From the NCBI RefSeq assembly GCF_003337565.1, contig NZ_QPJL01000015.1, forward strand, positions 24,900 to 88,899: DNA of 64,000 nucleotides. Reading direction: 5' to 3'. The notes under the pieces were generated by a model. The model had not been told where the DNA came from. It worked only from the letters and a program-made list of their open reading frames with translations, and did no database searches. Positions within the stretch are counted from its first letter, which is position 1; every line of letters starts with the position of its first letter. Made by a program: the position numbers and the translations under genes. This document shows positions 7,889 through 16,229 of this stretch, one piece after another. The DNA is from Paracoccus lutimaris. GTDB taxonomy: Bacteria; Pseudomonadota; Alphaproteobacteria; Rhodobacterales; Rhodobacteraceae.

Positions 7889-9199
7889 ATGAACCTGCTT
7901 TTCGCCAATGACCGGCGCGGGACCTATCCGCCCAGCCTTTACGCCGAGACCCGCACGCCGCTGCCCGATTTCCCCGAGCAGCGCGGCGAAGAGCGCGCGG
8001 ATGTGGTCATTGTCGGCGGCGGCTATACCGGCCTTTCCGCCGCCCTGCATCTGGCCGAGGCGGGGCTCGACGTGATGCTGCTTGAGGCGCATCGCATGGG
8101 CTTTGGCGCCTCGGGCAGGAATGGCGGCCAGCTTGGCTCGGGCCAGCGGCTTGAGGTGGACGATCTGGAAAAGATGGCCGGGCGCGAGACCGCCCGCCGG
8201 CTTTGGGACATGGCCGAGGAAGCCAAGGCCCTGACCCGCGATCTGGCGGCGCGATCCGGCGTGCCGGTCGCGGACGGAATCGCCCACGCCTTTCGCAAGC
8301 CCGGCGAATATGACCATGCCCGGGGCATGATCGAAAAGCTTGCGCGCGACTACGCTTATGACCGGATCGAGGCGCTGGACCGTGACGCATTCCGGGCGCT
8401 GGTGCCCTCGGACGCCTATGTCGCGGGCGAACTGGACCATGGCGCCGGGCATCTGCATCCCTTGAACCTTGCGCTCGGGATGGCGCGGCTGGCGGATGCG
8501 GCGGGCGCGCGCCTGCGCGAGATGAGCCATGTCCACCATATCCGCCACGGCCAGCGCGCGGGCGAGAAAAGCATCGTCCAGACCCATAAGGGCCGGGTCT
8601 TCTGCGATCATGTCATTCTGGCCGCCAATGGCTATCTGGGCCATCTGGACATGAAGGTTGCGGCCCGGGTCATGCCGATCAACAACTTCATCGTCGCCAC
8701 CGCCCCCCTTGGTGCGCGCGCGGCCGAGGTGCTGACCCGCGACATCGGCGTCCATGACACGAAATTCGTGGTGAATTACTGGCGCCTCGACCCCGAGGGG
8801 AGGCTGATCTTTGGCGGCGGCGAGAATGTCAGCTATCGCTTTCCTGCCGATATCGCCGCCAAGGTGCGCGGGCCGCTTCTGGAAATCTATCCCGGCCTGG
8901 CGGATGTCGAGCTGACCCATGCCTGGGGCGGCACGCTGGCGATCACCATGAACCGCATGCCCTGCTTCGCGCGGCCGGCGCCGAACTGCCTGTCGGCCAG
9001 CGGCTTTTCCGGCCATGGCGTCGCGCTGGCGACGCTTTCGGGCAAGCTGATGGCGCAGGCGGTACAGGGACAGGCGCAGGGGTTCGATACCATGGCCGCC
9101 CTGCCCTCGCGCCCGTTTCCGGGCGGCGGCATGTTCCGCTGGCCGATGCTGGTCGCGGGCATGAGCTGGTATTCGCTGCGCGACCGGCTGGGCTTTTAA
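7889..9199 (+). CDS. FAD-dependent oxidoreductase, DAO/gamma-glutamylputrescine oxidase-like
   Basis: Flavoprotein of the D-amino acid oxidase superfamily, about 436 residues. The dinucleotide-binding motif VVIVGGGYTGLSAALHLAEAG lies near residues 38-58, followed by LLEAHRMGFGASGRNGGQLG, the FAD-contact loop typical of PuuB/OrdL-like amine oxidases. The C-terminal AWGGTLAITMNRMPCFA and SGFSGHGVALAT close the FAD site. The likely reaction is oxidative deamination of a polyamine derivative or N-alkyl amino acid; the exact substrate cannot be read from sequence, and no putrescine genes are adjacent. Start at 7889 is preferred; ATGs at 7865 and 7877 are in frame and cannot be excluded. The stop overlaps the convergent DUF2062 gene by 4 bp. 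Confidence 0.85.
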   Translation: MNLLFANDRRGTYPPSLYAETRTPLPDFPEQRGEERADVVIVGGGYTGLSAALHLAEAGLDVMLLEAHRMGFGASGRNGGQLGSGQRLEVDDLEKMAGRETARRLWDMAEEAKALTRDLAARSGVPVADGIAHAFRKPGEYDHARGMIEKLARDYAYDRIEALDRDAFRALVPSDAYVAGELDHGAGHLHPLNLALGMARLADAAGARLREMSHVHHIRHGQRAGEKSIVQTHKGRVFCDHVILAANGYLGHLDMKVAARVMPINNFIVATAPLGARAAEVLTRDIGVHDTKFVVNYWRLDPEGRLIFGGGENVSYRFPADIAAKVRGPLLEIYPGLADVELTHAWGGTLAITMNRMPCFARPAPNCLSASGFSGHGVALATLSGKLMAQAVQGQAQGFDTMAALPSRPFPGGGMFRWPMLVAGMSWYSLRDRLGF

Positions 9200-9843
9200 G
9201 CCTCGGGGTTATCCTTGGCCGAGGCGGCGGATTGCGCCTGTGCACGTGCGATGCGCGCCGCCATCTTGCGGGCGCGGCGCTTGTGATAGGCGCGGATCAC
9301 CGGCACGGTCAGGTAATAGCCGATGGCCGAAACGATCAGCCCCGGCCCGATCCCGCCCACGACATAGGGCAGGAAGTAATTGTCCCAGAAATGGTCGAAA
9401 TTCTGCCAATGCACCGCCCGGTCGGTAAAGGGCGCCAGCACATTGTTCCACAGATCGCCCGAGGCGCGGGTGAATTCCTCGAAGATCAAATGCGGATGCA
9501 GCTTGCCCTCGACCCCCAGCATCCAGCGGCCAAGGCTGACCGACAGCACGGCGATGAACGGGAATGTCAGCGGGTTGCCGACGAATGTGCCCAGCAGCGC
9601 CGCGACGATATTGCCGCGGATCGCCCAGGCGACCAGCGCCGCGGTCATGAAGTGAAAGCCGAAAAGCGGCGTGAACGAGACAAAGATCCCGGCTGCAAAA
9701 CCGCGCGCGATGCGCTGCGGCTGGTCCGGCAGGCGGCGGATACGGTGAAGGACATATTGCGACGCGCGCCGCCATCCGCCGCGCGGATAGATCATCTCGG
9801 TCGCGAGCTGGGAATAGCTGCGCGGCTTGCGTCTCTTGAACAT
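9196..9843 (-). CDS. DUF2062 domain membrane protein
   Basis: A 215-residue protein with a basic N-terminus (MFKRRKPRSYSQLATEM) and the DUF2062 core: RIARGFAAGIFVSFTPLFG followed by hydrophobic helices and FVGNPLTFPF. A last membrane segment near VVGGIGPGLIVSAIGYY precedes a basic tail. Function is unknown; members are found in many proteobacteria. It lies 43 bp downstream of rsh on the same strand and may be the last gene of the folK-rpoZ-rsh transcription unit. The 3' end overlaps the convergent oxidoreductase by 4 bp. Confidence 0.85.
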   Translation of the reverse strand: MFKRRKPRSYSQLATEMIYPRGGWRRASQYVLHRIRRLPDQPQRIARGFAAGIFVSFTPLFGFHFMTAALVAWAIRGNIVAALLGTFVGNPLTFPFIAVLSVSLGRWMLGVEGKLHPHLIFEEFTRASGDLWNNVLAPFTDRAVHWQNFDHFWDNYFLPYVVGGIGPGLIVSAIGYYLTVPVIRAYHKRRARKMAARIARAQAQSAASAKDNPEA

Positions 9844-9886
9844 GCGGCCCCGTCTCTATGGCGTCAGTCGCGCGCGCACCGCCCGG

Positions 9887-12004
9887 TCAGGTCACATGCG
9901 CCGAAGGATCGCGGATGCGCGACACCTGCGCGACGTCGCTTTCCGCCTCAAGCGCGGTCAGAAGCGCGTGCAGATGCTCGCGGTCGCGCAACTCGACCTC
10001 GACCCGCAAGCGGTAGAAATCCGGCTTGCGATCGACGAATTCCAAGTCCGAGATATTGGCCCCCTGCATCCCGATCAAGGTGCAGATGCGCCCCAGAACC
10101 CCCGCATCATGGCGGATGGTCAGCAAAAGCTTGGTCGAATAGGCGGCGGGATGCTGGCCCTCGCGCCATTGCAGATCGACCCAGCGTTCGGGGCTGTCCT
10201 CGAACTCGGCCAGAACCGGGCAGTCGATGGCATGGATGACCACACCTTTGCCGCGATAGGTGATGCCGATGATACGCTCGCCCGGCAACGGGCTACAACA
10301 GGGCGCGCGGGTGAATTCCTGATCCGCCTCAAGCCCGGCGACGGCGCGGCGGGCATCGATCTCGCTGCTGACGGCGGCGAGTTCGGGGTAAAGCGTGGTC
10401 AGCACGTCATGCGAGGAAATCTCGGCGCTGCCGATCCGGGCCAGCAATTCGTCGGTATCGGGCAGCGCCATGGTCCGCGCCGCCGTGCGCAGCGCCTTGT
10501 CACTGACCTTGCGGCCGACATGCTCAAAGGCCACCCGCACCAGTTCCGAGCCAAGCCGGATAAAGCGCGTCCGGTCCTCTTGCCGCAGGCTGCGCCGGAT
10601 CGCGGCCTTGGCGCGGCCGGTCACGACAATGTCCAGCCATGTCGCCTGCGGGCGCTGGCCGGATGCGGCGATGATCTCGACCGACTGGCCGTTCTTCAGT
10701 CGCGTCCACAGCGGCACGCGGATGCCGTCCACCTTGGCGCCGACGCAGCTATTGCCCAGCCGCGTATGGATCGCATAGGCGAAATCCAGCGGCGTCGCGC
10801 CCTTGGGCAGCGGGATCACATCCCCCTTGGGCGAGAAGCAGAAGACCTGATCGGAATACATCTCAAGCTTCACATGCTCGAGGAACTCGTCGTGGTCTTC
10901 CTCGCCGAAGCGTTCGGTCAGGCTGGCGATCCATTCGCCCGGATCGACGGCAAAGGGGTTCTCGGTACGCACGCCGTCGCGATAGGCCCAATGGGCCGCG
11001 ACGCCGGCCTCGGCCACTTCGTGCATCTGGCGGGTGCGGATCTGCACCTCGACCCGTTTGCCGTCGCGGCCCGACACCGTGGTATGGATCGAGCGGTAGC
11101 CGTTCGCCTTGGGCTGGCTGATGTAATCCTTGAACCGGCCCGGCACGGCGCGCCAGCGGTGATGGATCACGCCCAGCGTGCGGTAACAGTCCTGCTCATT
11201 GCGGGTGATGATGCGGAAACCATAGATATCCGACAGCCGCGAAAAGCTGAGCTGCTTTTCCTGCATTTTGCGCCAGATGCTGAAGGGGCGTTTCGCGCGG
11301 CCATAGACATCGGCCTCGATCCCCTCGCGTTCCAGTTCAGCGCGGATATCGCCGGTGATCTTGGGAATGACGTCACCGGATTCGCGTTGCAGGCTGACGA
11401 AACGGCGGATGATCGAGTTGCGCGCCTCGGGGTTGATGACCTTGAAGGCCAGGTCCTCAAGCTCTTCGCGCATCCATTGCATACCCATACGCCCGGCCAG
11501 CGGCGCAAAGATATCCATGGTCTCGCGCGCCTTTTGCAGCTGCTTGTCGGGGCGCATCGACTTGATCGTGCGCATATTGTGCAGACGGTCGGCCAACTTG
11601 ACCAGAATGACGCGCAGGTCGCGCGACATGGCCATGAACAGCTTGCGGAAATTCTCGGCCTGCTTGGAATGGGCGCCCGACAGCTGCAGGTTGGTCAGCT
11701 TGGTCACGCCATCGACCAGATCGGCCACCTCGCGCCCGAAAAGCTGCGACACCTCGGTCCAGGTCGAGCGCGTGTCCTCGATCGTATCGTGCAAAAGCGC
11801 GGTGATGATCGTGGCATCGTCCAGCCGCATCTCGGTCAGGATGGCGGCGACGGCGACGGGATGGGTGAAATAGGGTTCGCCCGAATGGCGAAACTGCCCT
11901 TCATGCATGCGACGCCCATATTCATAGGCGTCGCGAATAAGGTCGGCATTTGTGCGCGGATTATAGTTGCGAATCAGCGCGATGAGGTCTTCGACGTCGA
12001 TCAT
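9887..12004 (-). CDS. rsh: Bifunctional (p)ppGpp synthetase/hydrolase (Rsh)
   Basis: Controls the stringent response by making and degrading (p)ppGpp. The 705-residue protein has, in order: an HD hydrolase domain with HDTIED (H72-D73) and LADRLHNMRTI, both intact so hydrolysis is expected; the synthetase domain with YGFRIITRNEQDCYRTLG; a TGS domain with CFSPKGDVIPLPKGATPLDFAY; a zinc-finger/helical region; and a C-terminal ACT domain. It is the single long RelA/SpoT homologue usual in alphaproteobacteria. It starts 21 bp after rpoZ, and ppGpp binds near the omega subunit in many bacteria, which makes the pairing functionally suggestive. Confidence 0.97.
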   Translation of the reverse strand: MIDVEDLIALIRNYNPRTNADLIRDAYEYGRRMHEGQFRHSGEPYFTHPVAVAAILTEMRLDDATIITALLHDTIEDTRSTWTEVSQLFGREVADLVDGVTKLTNLQLSGAHSKQAENFRKLFMAMSRDLRVILVKLADRLHNMRTIKSMRPDKQLQKARETMDIFAPLAGRMGMQWMREELEDLAFKVINPEARNSIIRRFVSLQRESGDVIPKITGDIRAELEREGIEADVYGRAKRPFSIWRKMQEKQLSFSRLSDIYGFRIITRNEQDCYRTLGVIHHRWRAVPGRFKDYISQPKANGYRSIHTTVSGRDGKRVEVQIRTRQMHEVAEAGVAAHWAYRDGVRTENPFAVDPGEWIASLTERFGEEDHDEFLEHVKLEMYSDQVFCFSPKGDVIPLPKGATPLDFAYAIHTRLGNSCVGAKVDGIRVPLWTRLKNGQSVEIIAASGQRPQATWLDIVVTGRAKAAIRRSLRQEDRTRFIRLGSELVRVAFEHVGRKVSDKALRTAARTMALPDTDELLARIGSAEISSHDVLTTLYPELAAVSSEIDARRAVAGLEADQEFTRAPCCSPLPGERIIGITYRGKGVVIHAIDCPVLAEFEDSPERWVDLQWREGQHPAAYSTKLLLTIRHDAGVLGRICTLIGMQGANISDLEFVDRKPDFYRLRVEVELRDREHLHALLTALEAESDVAQVSRIRDPSAHVT

Positions 12005-12025
12005 TTGCAGCCGAAGACCTTATGC

Positions 12026-12382
12026 TCAGTTCCTGCCTTGGGCGTCCAGCATCATGCGCAGCATGCGCTCTTCCGATTCCTCGTCGACGGGCTTCGGACG
12101 GTCGATTTCGGCCCCCAGAAGCAGCGCCATCGCGTCCTCTTCGGGCTCGTCGACCTCAATCTGGGTCTGGGTGGATTCGATCATCCGCTCGCGCAGGTCG
12201 TCCACGGGCTGGGTCTCGTCGGCAATTTCGCGCAGCGAGACGACCGGGTTCTTGTCATTGTCGCGGTCGATGGTCAGCGGGCTGCCGGCGGCGATTTCAC
12301 GCGCGCGATGGGCGGCCAGCATCACCAGGTCAAAACGGTTGGGAACCTTGTCGACGCAATCTTCGACTGTCACGCGGGCCAT
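12026..12382 (-). CDS. rpoZ: RNA polymerase omega subunit
   Basis: The 118-residue protein starts [30 protein letters not shown], the conserved omega fold that latches onto beta-prime and assists polymerase assembly. The acidic C-terminal half ([15 protein letters not shown]) is longer than in Escherichia coli, as usual for alphaproteobacteria. AAGGTG lies about 5 nt before the ATG. It lies immediately upstream of rsh and 71 bp downstream of folK, all on the minus strand. Confidence 0.96.
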   Translation of the reverse strand: MARVTVEDCVDKVPNRFDLVMLAAHRAREIAAGSPLTIDRDNDKNPVVSLREIADETQPVDDLRERMIESTQTQIEVDEPEEDAMALLLGAEIDRPKPVDEESEERMLRMMLDAQGRN

Positions 12383-12453
12383 AGGTCACCTTATCAGCTG
12401 GAATCGGAGTAGCGGGGGCGAAGCCGGATATTTGGCGACCCCGGACGGAATTG

Positions 12454-13056
12454 TCAAGTCGTGGCAGGCTCCATGCCCTCCAGCGCGCCGGGTGGCAAGT
12501 GCGAAAGCATCTGCGCCACCGTCAGGCCCAGCCGCGGATGGCGCCAATCCGGCGCCACCTCGGCTAGGGGCGCCAGCACGAAACCGCGATCCTGCATCCG
12601 GGGATGGGGCAGGACCAGCCCTTCAGGCGCGGCCTCGGCCTGCCGCTCGGGCGGCAAGGCGCGCCAGGCGTCATGGGTGGCGGCGTCGGGCAGGACCAGA
12701 TCGCCGTAAGCCAGAAGGTCCAGATCGATGACCCGCGCCTGCCAGCGCGGCCCCTTGCGCTCGCGCCCGAAGGACGCCTCGACGCGGTGCATTTCGGCCA
12801 GCAATTGCTGAGGCGAAAGCCCCGTCGACAGTGCAACTGCCGCGTTCACGTAATCCGGCCCCGAACCTTTCGGAAAAGCCGGGGTGCGCCAGAACCGGCT
12901 ATTCGCAACTATTTTTATATTTGTATTTTTTGTCAGTTCAGATAGGGCTTTACGCAGGGTCTCGGCTGGCATACCAGCGAAACCTGCCGAACTAGGCAGG
13001 TTTGCCCCAAGGGCCACCAAGGCTAGATTTGGCTCGCGAATTGGATCACCTAACAT
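12454..13056 (-). CDS. folK: 2-amino-4-hydroxy-6-hydroxymethyldihydropteridine pyrophosphokinase
   Basis: HPPK transfers pyrophosphate from ATP to the pterin in folate biosynthesis. Visible motifs are LVALGANLP near the N-terminus, SRFWRTPAFPKGSGPDYVNAA, and the active-site stretch RVIDLDLLAYGD followed by LPHPRMQDRGFVLAPLAEVAP. The length (200 residues) is slightly above the E. coli enzyme because of an insertion around residues 125-145. The ATG is only 10 bp from the GTG of the divergent NYN gene, so each promoter must overlap the other gene's coding sequence or leader. Confidence 0.95.
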   Translation of the reverse strand: MLGDPIREPNLALVALGANLPSSAGFAGMPAETLRKALSELTKNTNIKIVANSRFWRTPAFPKGSGPDYVNAAVALSTGLSPQQLLAEMHRVEASFGRERKGPRWQARVIDLDLLAYGDLVLPDAATHDAWRALPPERQAEAAPEGLVLPHPRMQDRGFVLAPLAEVAPDWRHPRLGLTVAQMLSHLPPGALEGMEPATT

Positions 13057-13066
13057 CGAGGGTATC

Positions 13067-13618
13067 GTGTTCTACAAAGACGACCGGCTGGCGTTGTTCA
13101 TCGACGGGTCGAATCTCTATGCTGCTGCAAAGTCGCTTGGCTTCGATATCGACTACAAGCTGCTGCGGCAAGAATTCGAACGCCGGGGCAAGCTCATCCG
13201 CGCCTATTACTACACGGCCCTGCTGGAGAACGAGGACTACTCGCCGATCCGTCCTCTGGTCGATTGGCTGCATTACAACGGCTATTCCATGGTCACCAAG
13301 CCCGCCCGCGAATACACTGACGGGCTGGGCCGCCGCAAGGTCAAGGGCAACATGGATGTCGAACTGGTCATCAACGCCATGGAACTGGCCCCGCGGCTGG
13401 ACCATGCGGTGCTGTTCTCGGGCGATGGCGACTTCAAACCGCTGGTCGAGGCGCTGCAGCGTCAGGGCGTGCGCGTCTCGGTCGTGTCGACCATGCGCAG
13501 CCAGCCGCCGATGATCGCGGACGAGTTGCGCCGTCAGGCCGACAACTTCATCGAACTGGACGCGCTGCGCGAAATCATCGGCCGCCCGCCGCGTGAGAAC
13601 GCGGCCCCCGAGGCCTGA
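13067..13618 (+). CDS. NYN domain protein (LabA/DUF88-like PIN-fold RNase)
   Basis: A 183-residue PIN-like protein beginning VFYKDDRLALFIDGSNLYAA, with the first catalytic Asp of the fold in FIDGSN. Further acidic residues occur in GNMDVELVINAM and FSGDGDFKPLVEALQ, and the family tail SQPPMIADELRRQADNFIEL is intact. NYN proteins of this group are suspected metal-dependent RNases; the target is unknown. Start is GTG at 13067 with GAGGG 4 nt upstream; a longer reading into the folK region (from 12884) lacks homology. Widely conserved in alphaproteobacteria next to folK, as far as I recall. Confidence 0.88.
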   Translation: MFYKDDRLALFIDGSNLYAAAKSLGFDIDYKLLRQEFERRGKLIRAYYYTALLENEDYSPIRPLVDWLHYNGYSMVTKPAREYTDGLGRRKVKGNMDVELVINAMELAPRLDHAVLFSGDGDFKPLVEALQRQGVRVSVVSTMRSQPPMIADELRRQADNFIELDALREIIGRPPRENAAPEA

Positions 13619-13636
13619 GCCCGTCCAGCAATCGCG

Positions 13637-13657
13637 GGCGCCGGCCTGTCCGGCGCC
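13637..13657 (+). terminator. GC-rich hairpin after the NYN gene
   Basis: Perfect 8-bp stem GGCGCCGG (13637-13644) / CCGGCGCC (13650-13657), loop CCTGT, 18 bp beyond the stop codon. There is no T run, so it is terminator-like rather than a classical intrinsic terminator. Confidence 0.4.
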
Positions 13658-13696
13658 ATGCGGCACCAACTGGAATATGATCATGCAAGGACTGCC

Positions 13697-13722
13697 GCGC
13701 GCCGGGTGGAAACCCGGCGCGC
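13697..13722. other. 11-bp perfect hairpin with GGAA tetraloop
   Basis: GCGCGCCGGGT (13697-13707) pairs fully with ACCCGGCGCGC (13712-13722) around a GGAA (GNRA-type) loop. It lies about 70 bp before the first mini-ORF upstream of the glycosyltransferase. It could be a second terminator for the NYN gene or a leader structure for the glycosyltransferase; no T run follows on either strand. Confidence 0.4.
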
Positions 13723-13792
13723 GGATTCTGCGTTGATGCCTGCGCCACGCCCGGACTAGAACTGGGTCAAGACGACCGCGAAAGGACGCGCC

Positions 13793-13833
13793 ATGACCGG
13801 ATCCAGCCTGACATGAGCCTGATATGGGCCTGA
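13793..13833 (+). promoter_or_regulatory. Leader with nested mini-ORFs and an 11-bp tandem repeat
   Basis: AAAGGA (13781-13786) sits 6 nt before an ATG at 13793 that encodes only MTGSSLT. Its stop overlaps a second ATG at 13813 (MSLIWA, stop at 13831-13833), and the glycosyltransferase ATG at 13824 lies inside that. The DNA is an imperfect triple repeat AGCCTGACATG / AGCCTGATATG / GGCCTGACCCC. The good ribosome-binding site therefore serves a mini-ORF, not the gene itself. Confidence 0.45.
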
Positions 13834-14798
13834 CCCCGACCTTCTCCTCCGGCTTTCAGCCGCAATCGGATCTGGCCGTGATCGTCGCCTGCGACGCGAA
13901 TTACCTGCCATATGCAGCAACGCCGGCGCTGGCCATGGCAGCACAGCCGGGACGGGAATATGATGTGCTGATCGGCGGCCCCGAACCCGCCGGAATGCCC
14001 GCCGCGCTCAGCGCCGCCGGGATCGGCCATGTCGCCGCCCGCGACGAGGCATTGCTGGACGCCCTGCCGCTGGATGCGCGCCGCTCGCTTGCGACCTATA
14101 TGGAGCTGTTTCTGGGCAATTCGCTGCGCGGCCATTACCGGCGCATTCTGGTGATCGATGCCGATATTCTTTACGAACGCGGCGATCCCGCGCGGCTGAT
14201 GCGGGCCGACATGCTGGGTCAGGCGGTCGCCGCCGTGCGCGACAACCGGCAATGGCGCACGCCGGGCCGCAAGGTGGCCGAGTTCAGAAAGCTGGGCGAG
14301 CCCGCGCATCCCTATTTCAACGCCGGCGTCGTGATGATCGACACCGAGGATTTCGCCACCCAGGACCTGCCCGCGCGGGCCGCGGCCTTCGCCCGCGACC
14401 ACCTTGCCGGATTGGGGCGTGATCAGGCGCTGATGAACGGCATCCTGAAGGGCAGCTGGGCCGAGATCAGCCCCCTGTGGAACTGGCAGTTCACCTCGGC
14501 CTCGATGCATTTAAGCGCCATGGCCGATCCCTGCCTGATCCATTTCATCGGCACGCGAAAACCCTGGCTGGCCTCGTCGCAGGGGATCGTGCCGATGCGG
14601 ATGCGCGCGGCCTTTGGCGAGGTGCTGGCCGAGCATTTCCCCGGCATGCCGCCGGTGCCGAATGCGCATGGCCGGAGCTGGCCCACGACCAGCGCGCTGC
14701 GCGCAACGCTGTTTCGGCAATGGCGGGCGGCGGGGGCGATGACACGCTATCTGAACCGCTTCGCCGATGCCTATACGCTGGTCGATCCGCGCGCCTGA
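13824..14798 (+). CDS. Glycosyltransferase family 8-like protein
   Basis: Predicted retaining glycosyltransferase of 324 residues. Features of GT8 are visible: an N-terminal strand DLAVIVACDANYLPYA, the metal-binding D-x-D in RILVIDADILY (D112-D114), HPYFNAGVVMIDTEDF, GRDQALMNG and the late HFIGTRKPW that contributes to nucleotide-sugar binding. Donor and acceptor are unknown. No polysaccharide genes adjoin it; it is convergent with the OmpA-like gene and 18 bp from its end. The start codon lacks its own ribosome-binding site and lies in a repeat (13793-13833), so the true N-terminus is uncertain. Confidence 0.82.
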   Translation: MGLTPTFSSGFQPQSDLAVIVACDANYLPYAATPALAMAAQPGREYDVLIGGPEPAGMPAALSAAGIGHVAARDEALLDALPLDARRSLATYMELFLGNSLRGHYRRILVIDADILYERGDPARLMRADMLGQAVAAVRDNRQWRTPGRKVAEFRKLGEPAHPYFNAGVVMIDTEDFATQDLPARAAAFARDHLAGLGRDQALMNGILKGSWAEISPLWNWQFTSASMHLSAMADPCLIHFIGTRKPWLASSQGIVPMRMRAAFGEVLAEHFPGMPPVPNAHGRSWPTTSALRATLFRQWRAAGAMTRYLNRFADAYTLVDPRA

Positions 14799-14816
14799 AA
14801 GGGTAACGTCGCGCGG

Positions 14817-16229
14817 CTAGCGTTCGGTCAGCTTCAGCTCGATCCGGCGGTTTCGGGCCATGGCATCAGGGCTGTCACCTGTCGCGACCGGGCGGGTATC
14901 GGCAAAGCCTGCGGGCGCAAGGCGGCTGGCGGGAAAGCCCAGCTCATCGACCATATAGCGCACGACCGCCAGCGCCCGGGCCTGGCTCAGTTCCCAGTTG
15001 TCGCGATAGCGCCCCTGCCCCGACAAGGGCTGACTGTCGGTATGGCCGTCCACGCGGATGATCCAGTCGATCTCGGGCGGGATCTCGCCCGAGATCTGAC
15101 TGAGCATTCCGGCCACGCGGGCGATCTGCGCCTCGCCCTCGGGGGAAAGCCGCGCCTCGCCGGCGGGAAACAGCACCTCTGAGGAAAAGACAAAGCGGTC
15201 GCCCACGACCTGCACGCCCTCGCGCCCTTCAAGGATCTGCGAGAGCCGTCCAAAGAACTCCGAGCGATAGCGCGCCAGATCGCGGGCCTCGTCCTCGGCC
15301 TTGCTGCGATCCTGCTCTGCCTTGGCGCGAGCTTCTTCCTCAAGCGCGCGGCGCTTGCGCTCTTCCTCGGCGGCGCGCAGCAGCGCGAGGTTCAGCTTTT
15401 CGCCCAGATCCTCGGCGCGCAGGTCGGCGGCGGCGCGTTCCTCGCCAGCCGCGTCCAGCACCGCCCGCAGGCTGCCCAGCTGGTTGTTGAGCTGCGCGAC
15501 CTGCTGGTTCAGCGCCTCGACGCGGCGGCGGTCCTCGACCGTCAGGGCCTCTTGCTCGGACAGCTTGCGCTCGGCCAAAGCCAGCAACCCCGCGCGCGCC
15601 TCGGCCTCGCTGGCCTGTGTTTGCGCCTGTGCGGTCAGGTCGGCCTTGGCGGCCTCGGCCGCGGCCAGCAGGGTCAGGGTCTCCTCGGCCTTCTTGCGGG
15701 CGGCCTCAAGCTCCAGCGCCGTGGCATCCAGTTCCGCCCCCGATTTCGCCAGCCGCTCACGCAAGGCCTCGGCGGCGGCGGCATCGGTCAGGCGCGCGGC
15801 CTCGGTCTCGGACAGCTGGGCCTGGGTGTCGGAATTGCGCTGCCGCAGGTCACCGATCAGCGCCTCCAGCGCCTCGCGCCGGGCAGCGGCCAGCCGCGCG
15901 GCCTCGGCCTGGGCGTCGATTTCCCCCCGGGCGGCGGTCACGGCCTGTTCCGATTGCCGCAACCGGTCACGCTCGGCAGCCAGATCGCGGTCCAGGGACG
16001 TCGCGCGCGCCTGCGAACTTGACAGCGCATCCGACAGCTCGGCGATCTCGGCGCCCAGCTGGTCCAGCTCACTGTCCTGAGTGGTGATCTGGTCGCGCAG
16101 CACCGATTGCACCAGCAAAAAGATGGTCAGCACGAACATCATGACCATCAGAAGCGCCGTCATCGCATCGACGAAGCCCGGCCAGATCGTGGCCGAAAAG
16201 CGGTTGCCGCCGCCCCGGCTAAGCCCCAT
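14817..16229 (-). CDS. MotB/OmpA-domain protein with long coiled coil
   Basis: A 470-residue inner-membrane protein. It begins with a short cytoplasmic segment and one membrane helix (TIWPGFVDAMTALLMVMMFVL, with an Asp in the helix as in MotB/ExbD), then about 260 residues of Ala/Glu/Arg-rich coiled coil, then an OmpA-like peptidoglycan-binding domain (RVDGHTDSQPLSG, ARALAVVRYMVD, GFADTRPVA, NRRIELKL). Together with the next gene it resembles a MotA/B or ExbB/D-type proton-driven stator anchored in the cell wall. Flagellar genes are absent, so it is not MotB proper. It overlaps the upstream partner by 11 bp, which indicates translational coupling. The cellular role is unknown. Confidence 0.8.
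   Translation of the reverse strand: MGLSRGGGNRFSATIWPGFVDAMTALLMVMMFVLTIFLLVQSVLRDQITTQDSELDQLGAEIAELSDALSSSQARATSLDRDLAAERDRLRQSEQAVTAARGEIDAQAEAARLAAARREALEALIGDLRQRNSDTQAQLSETEAARLTDAAAAEALRERLAKSGAELDATALELEAARKKAEETLTLLAAAEAAKADLTAQAQTQASEAEARAGLLALAERKLSEQEALTVEDRRRVEALNQQVAQLNNQLGSLRAVLDAAGEERAAADLRAEDLGEKLNLALLRAAEEERKRRALEEEARAKAEQDRSKAEDEARDLARYRSEFFGRLSQILEGREGVQVVGDRFVFSSEVLFPAGEARLSPEGEAQIARVAGMLSQISGEIPPEIDWIIRVDGHTDSQPLSGQGRYRDNWELSQARALAVVRYMVDELGFPASRLAPAGFADTRPVATGDSPDAMARNRRIELKLTER

Noticed and set aside
9827..12412. Plus-strand frame of 861 codons opposite rsh and rpoZ
   Set aside because: Shadow of rsh; rsh has intact HD, synthetase, TGS and ACT motifs.
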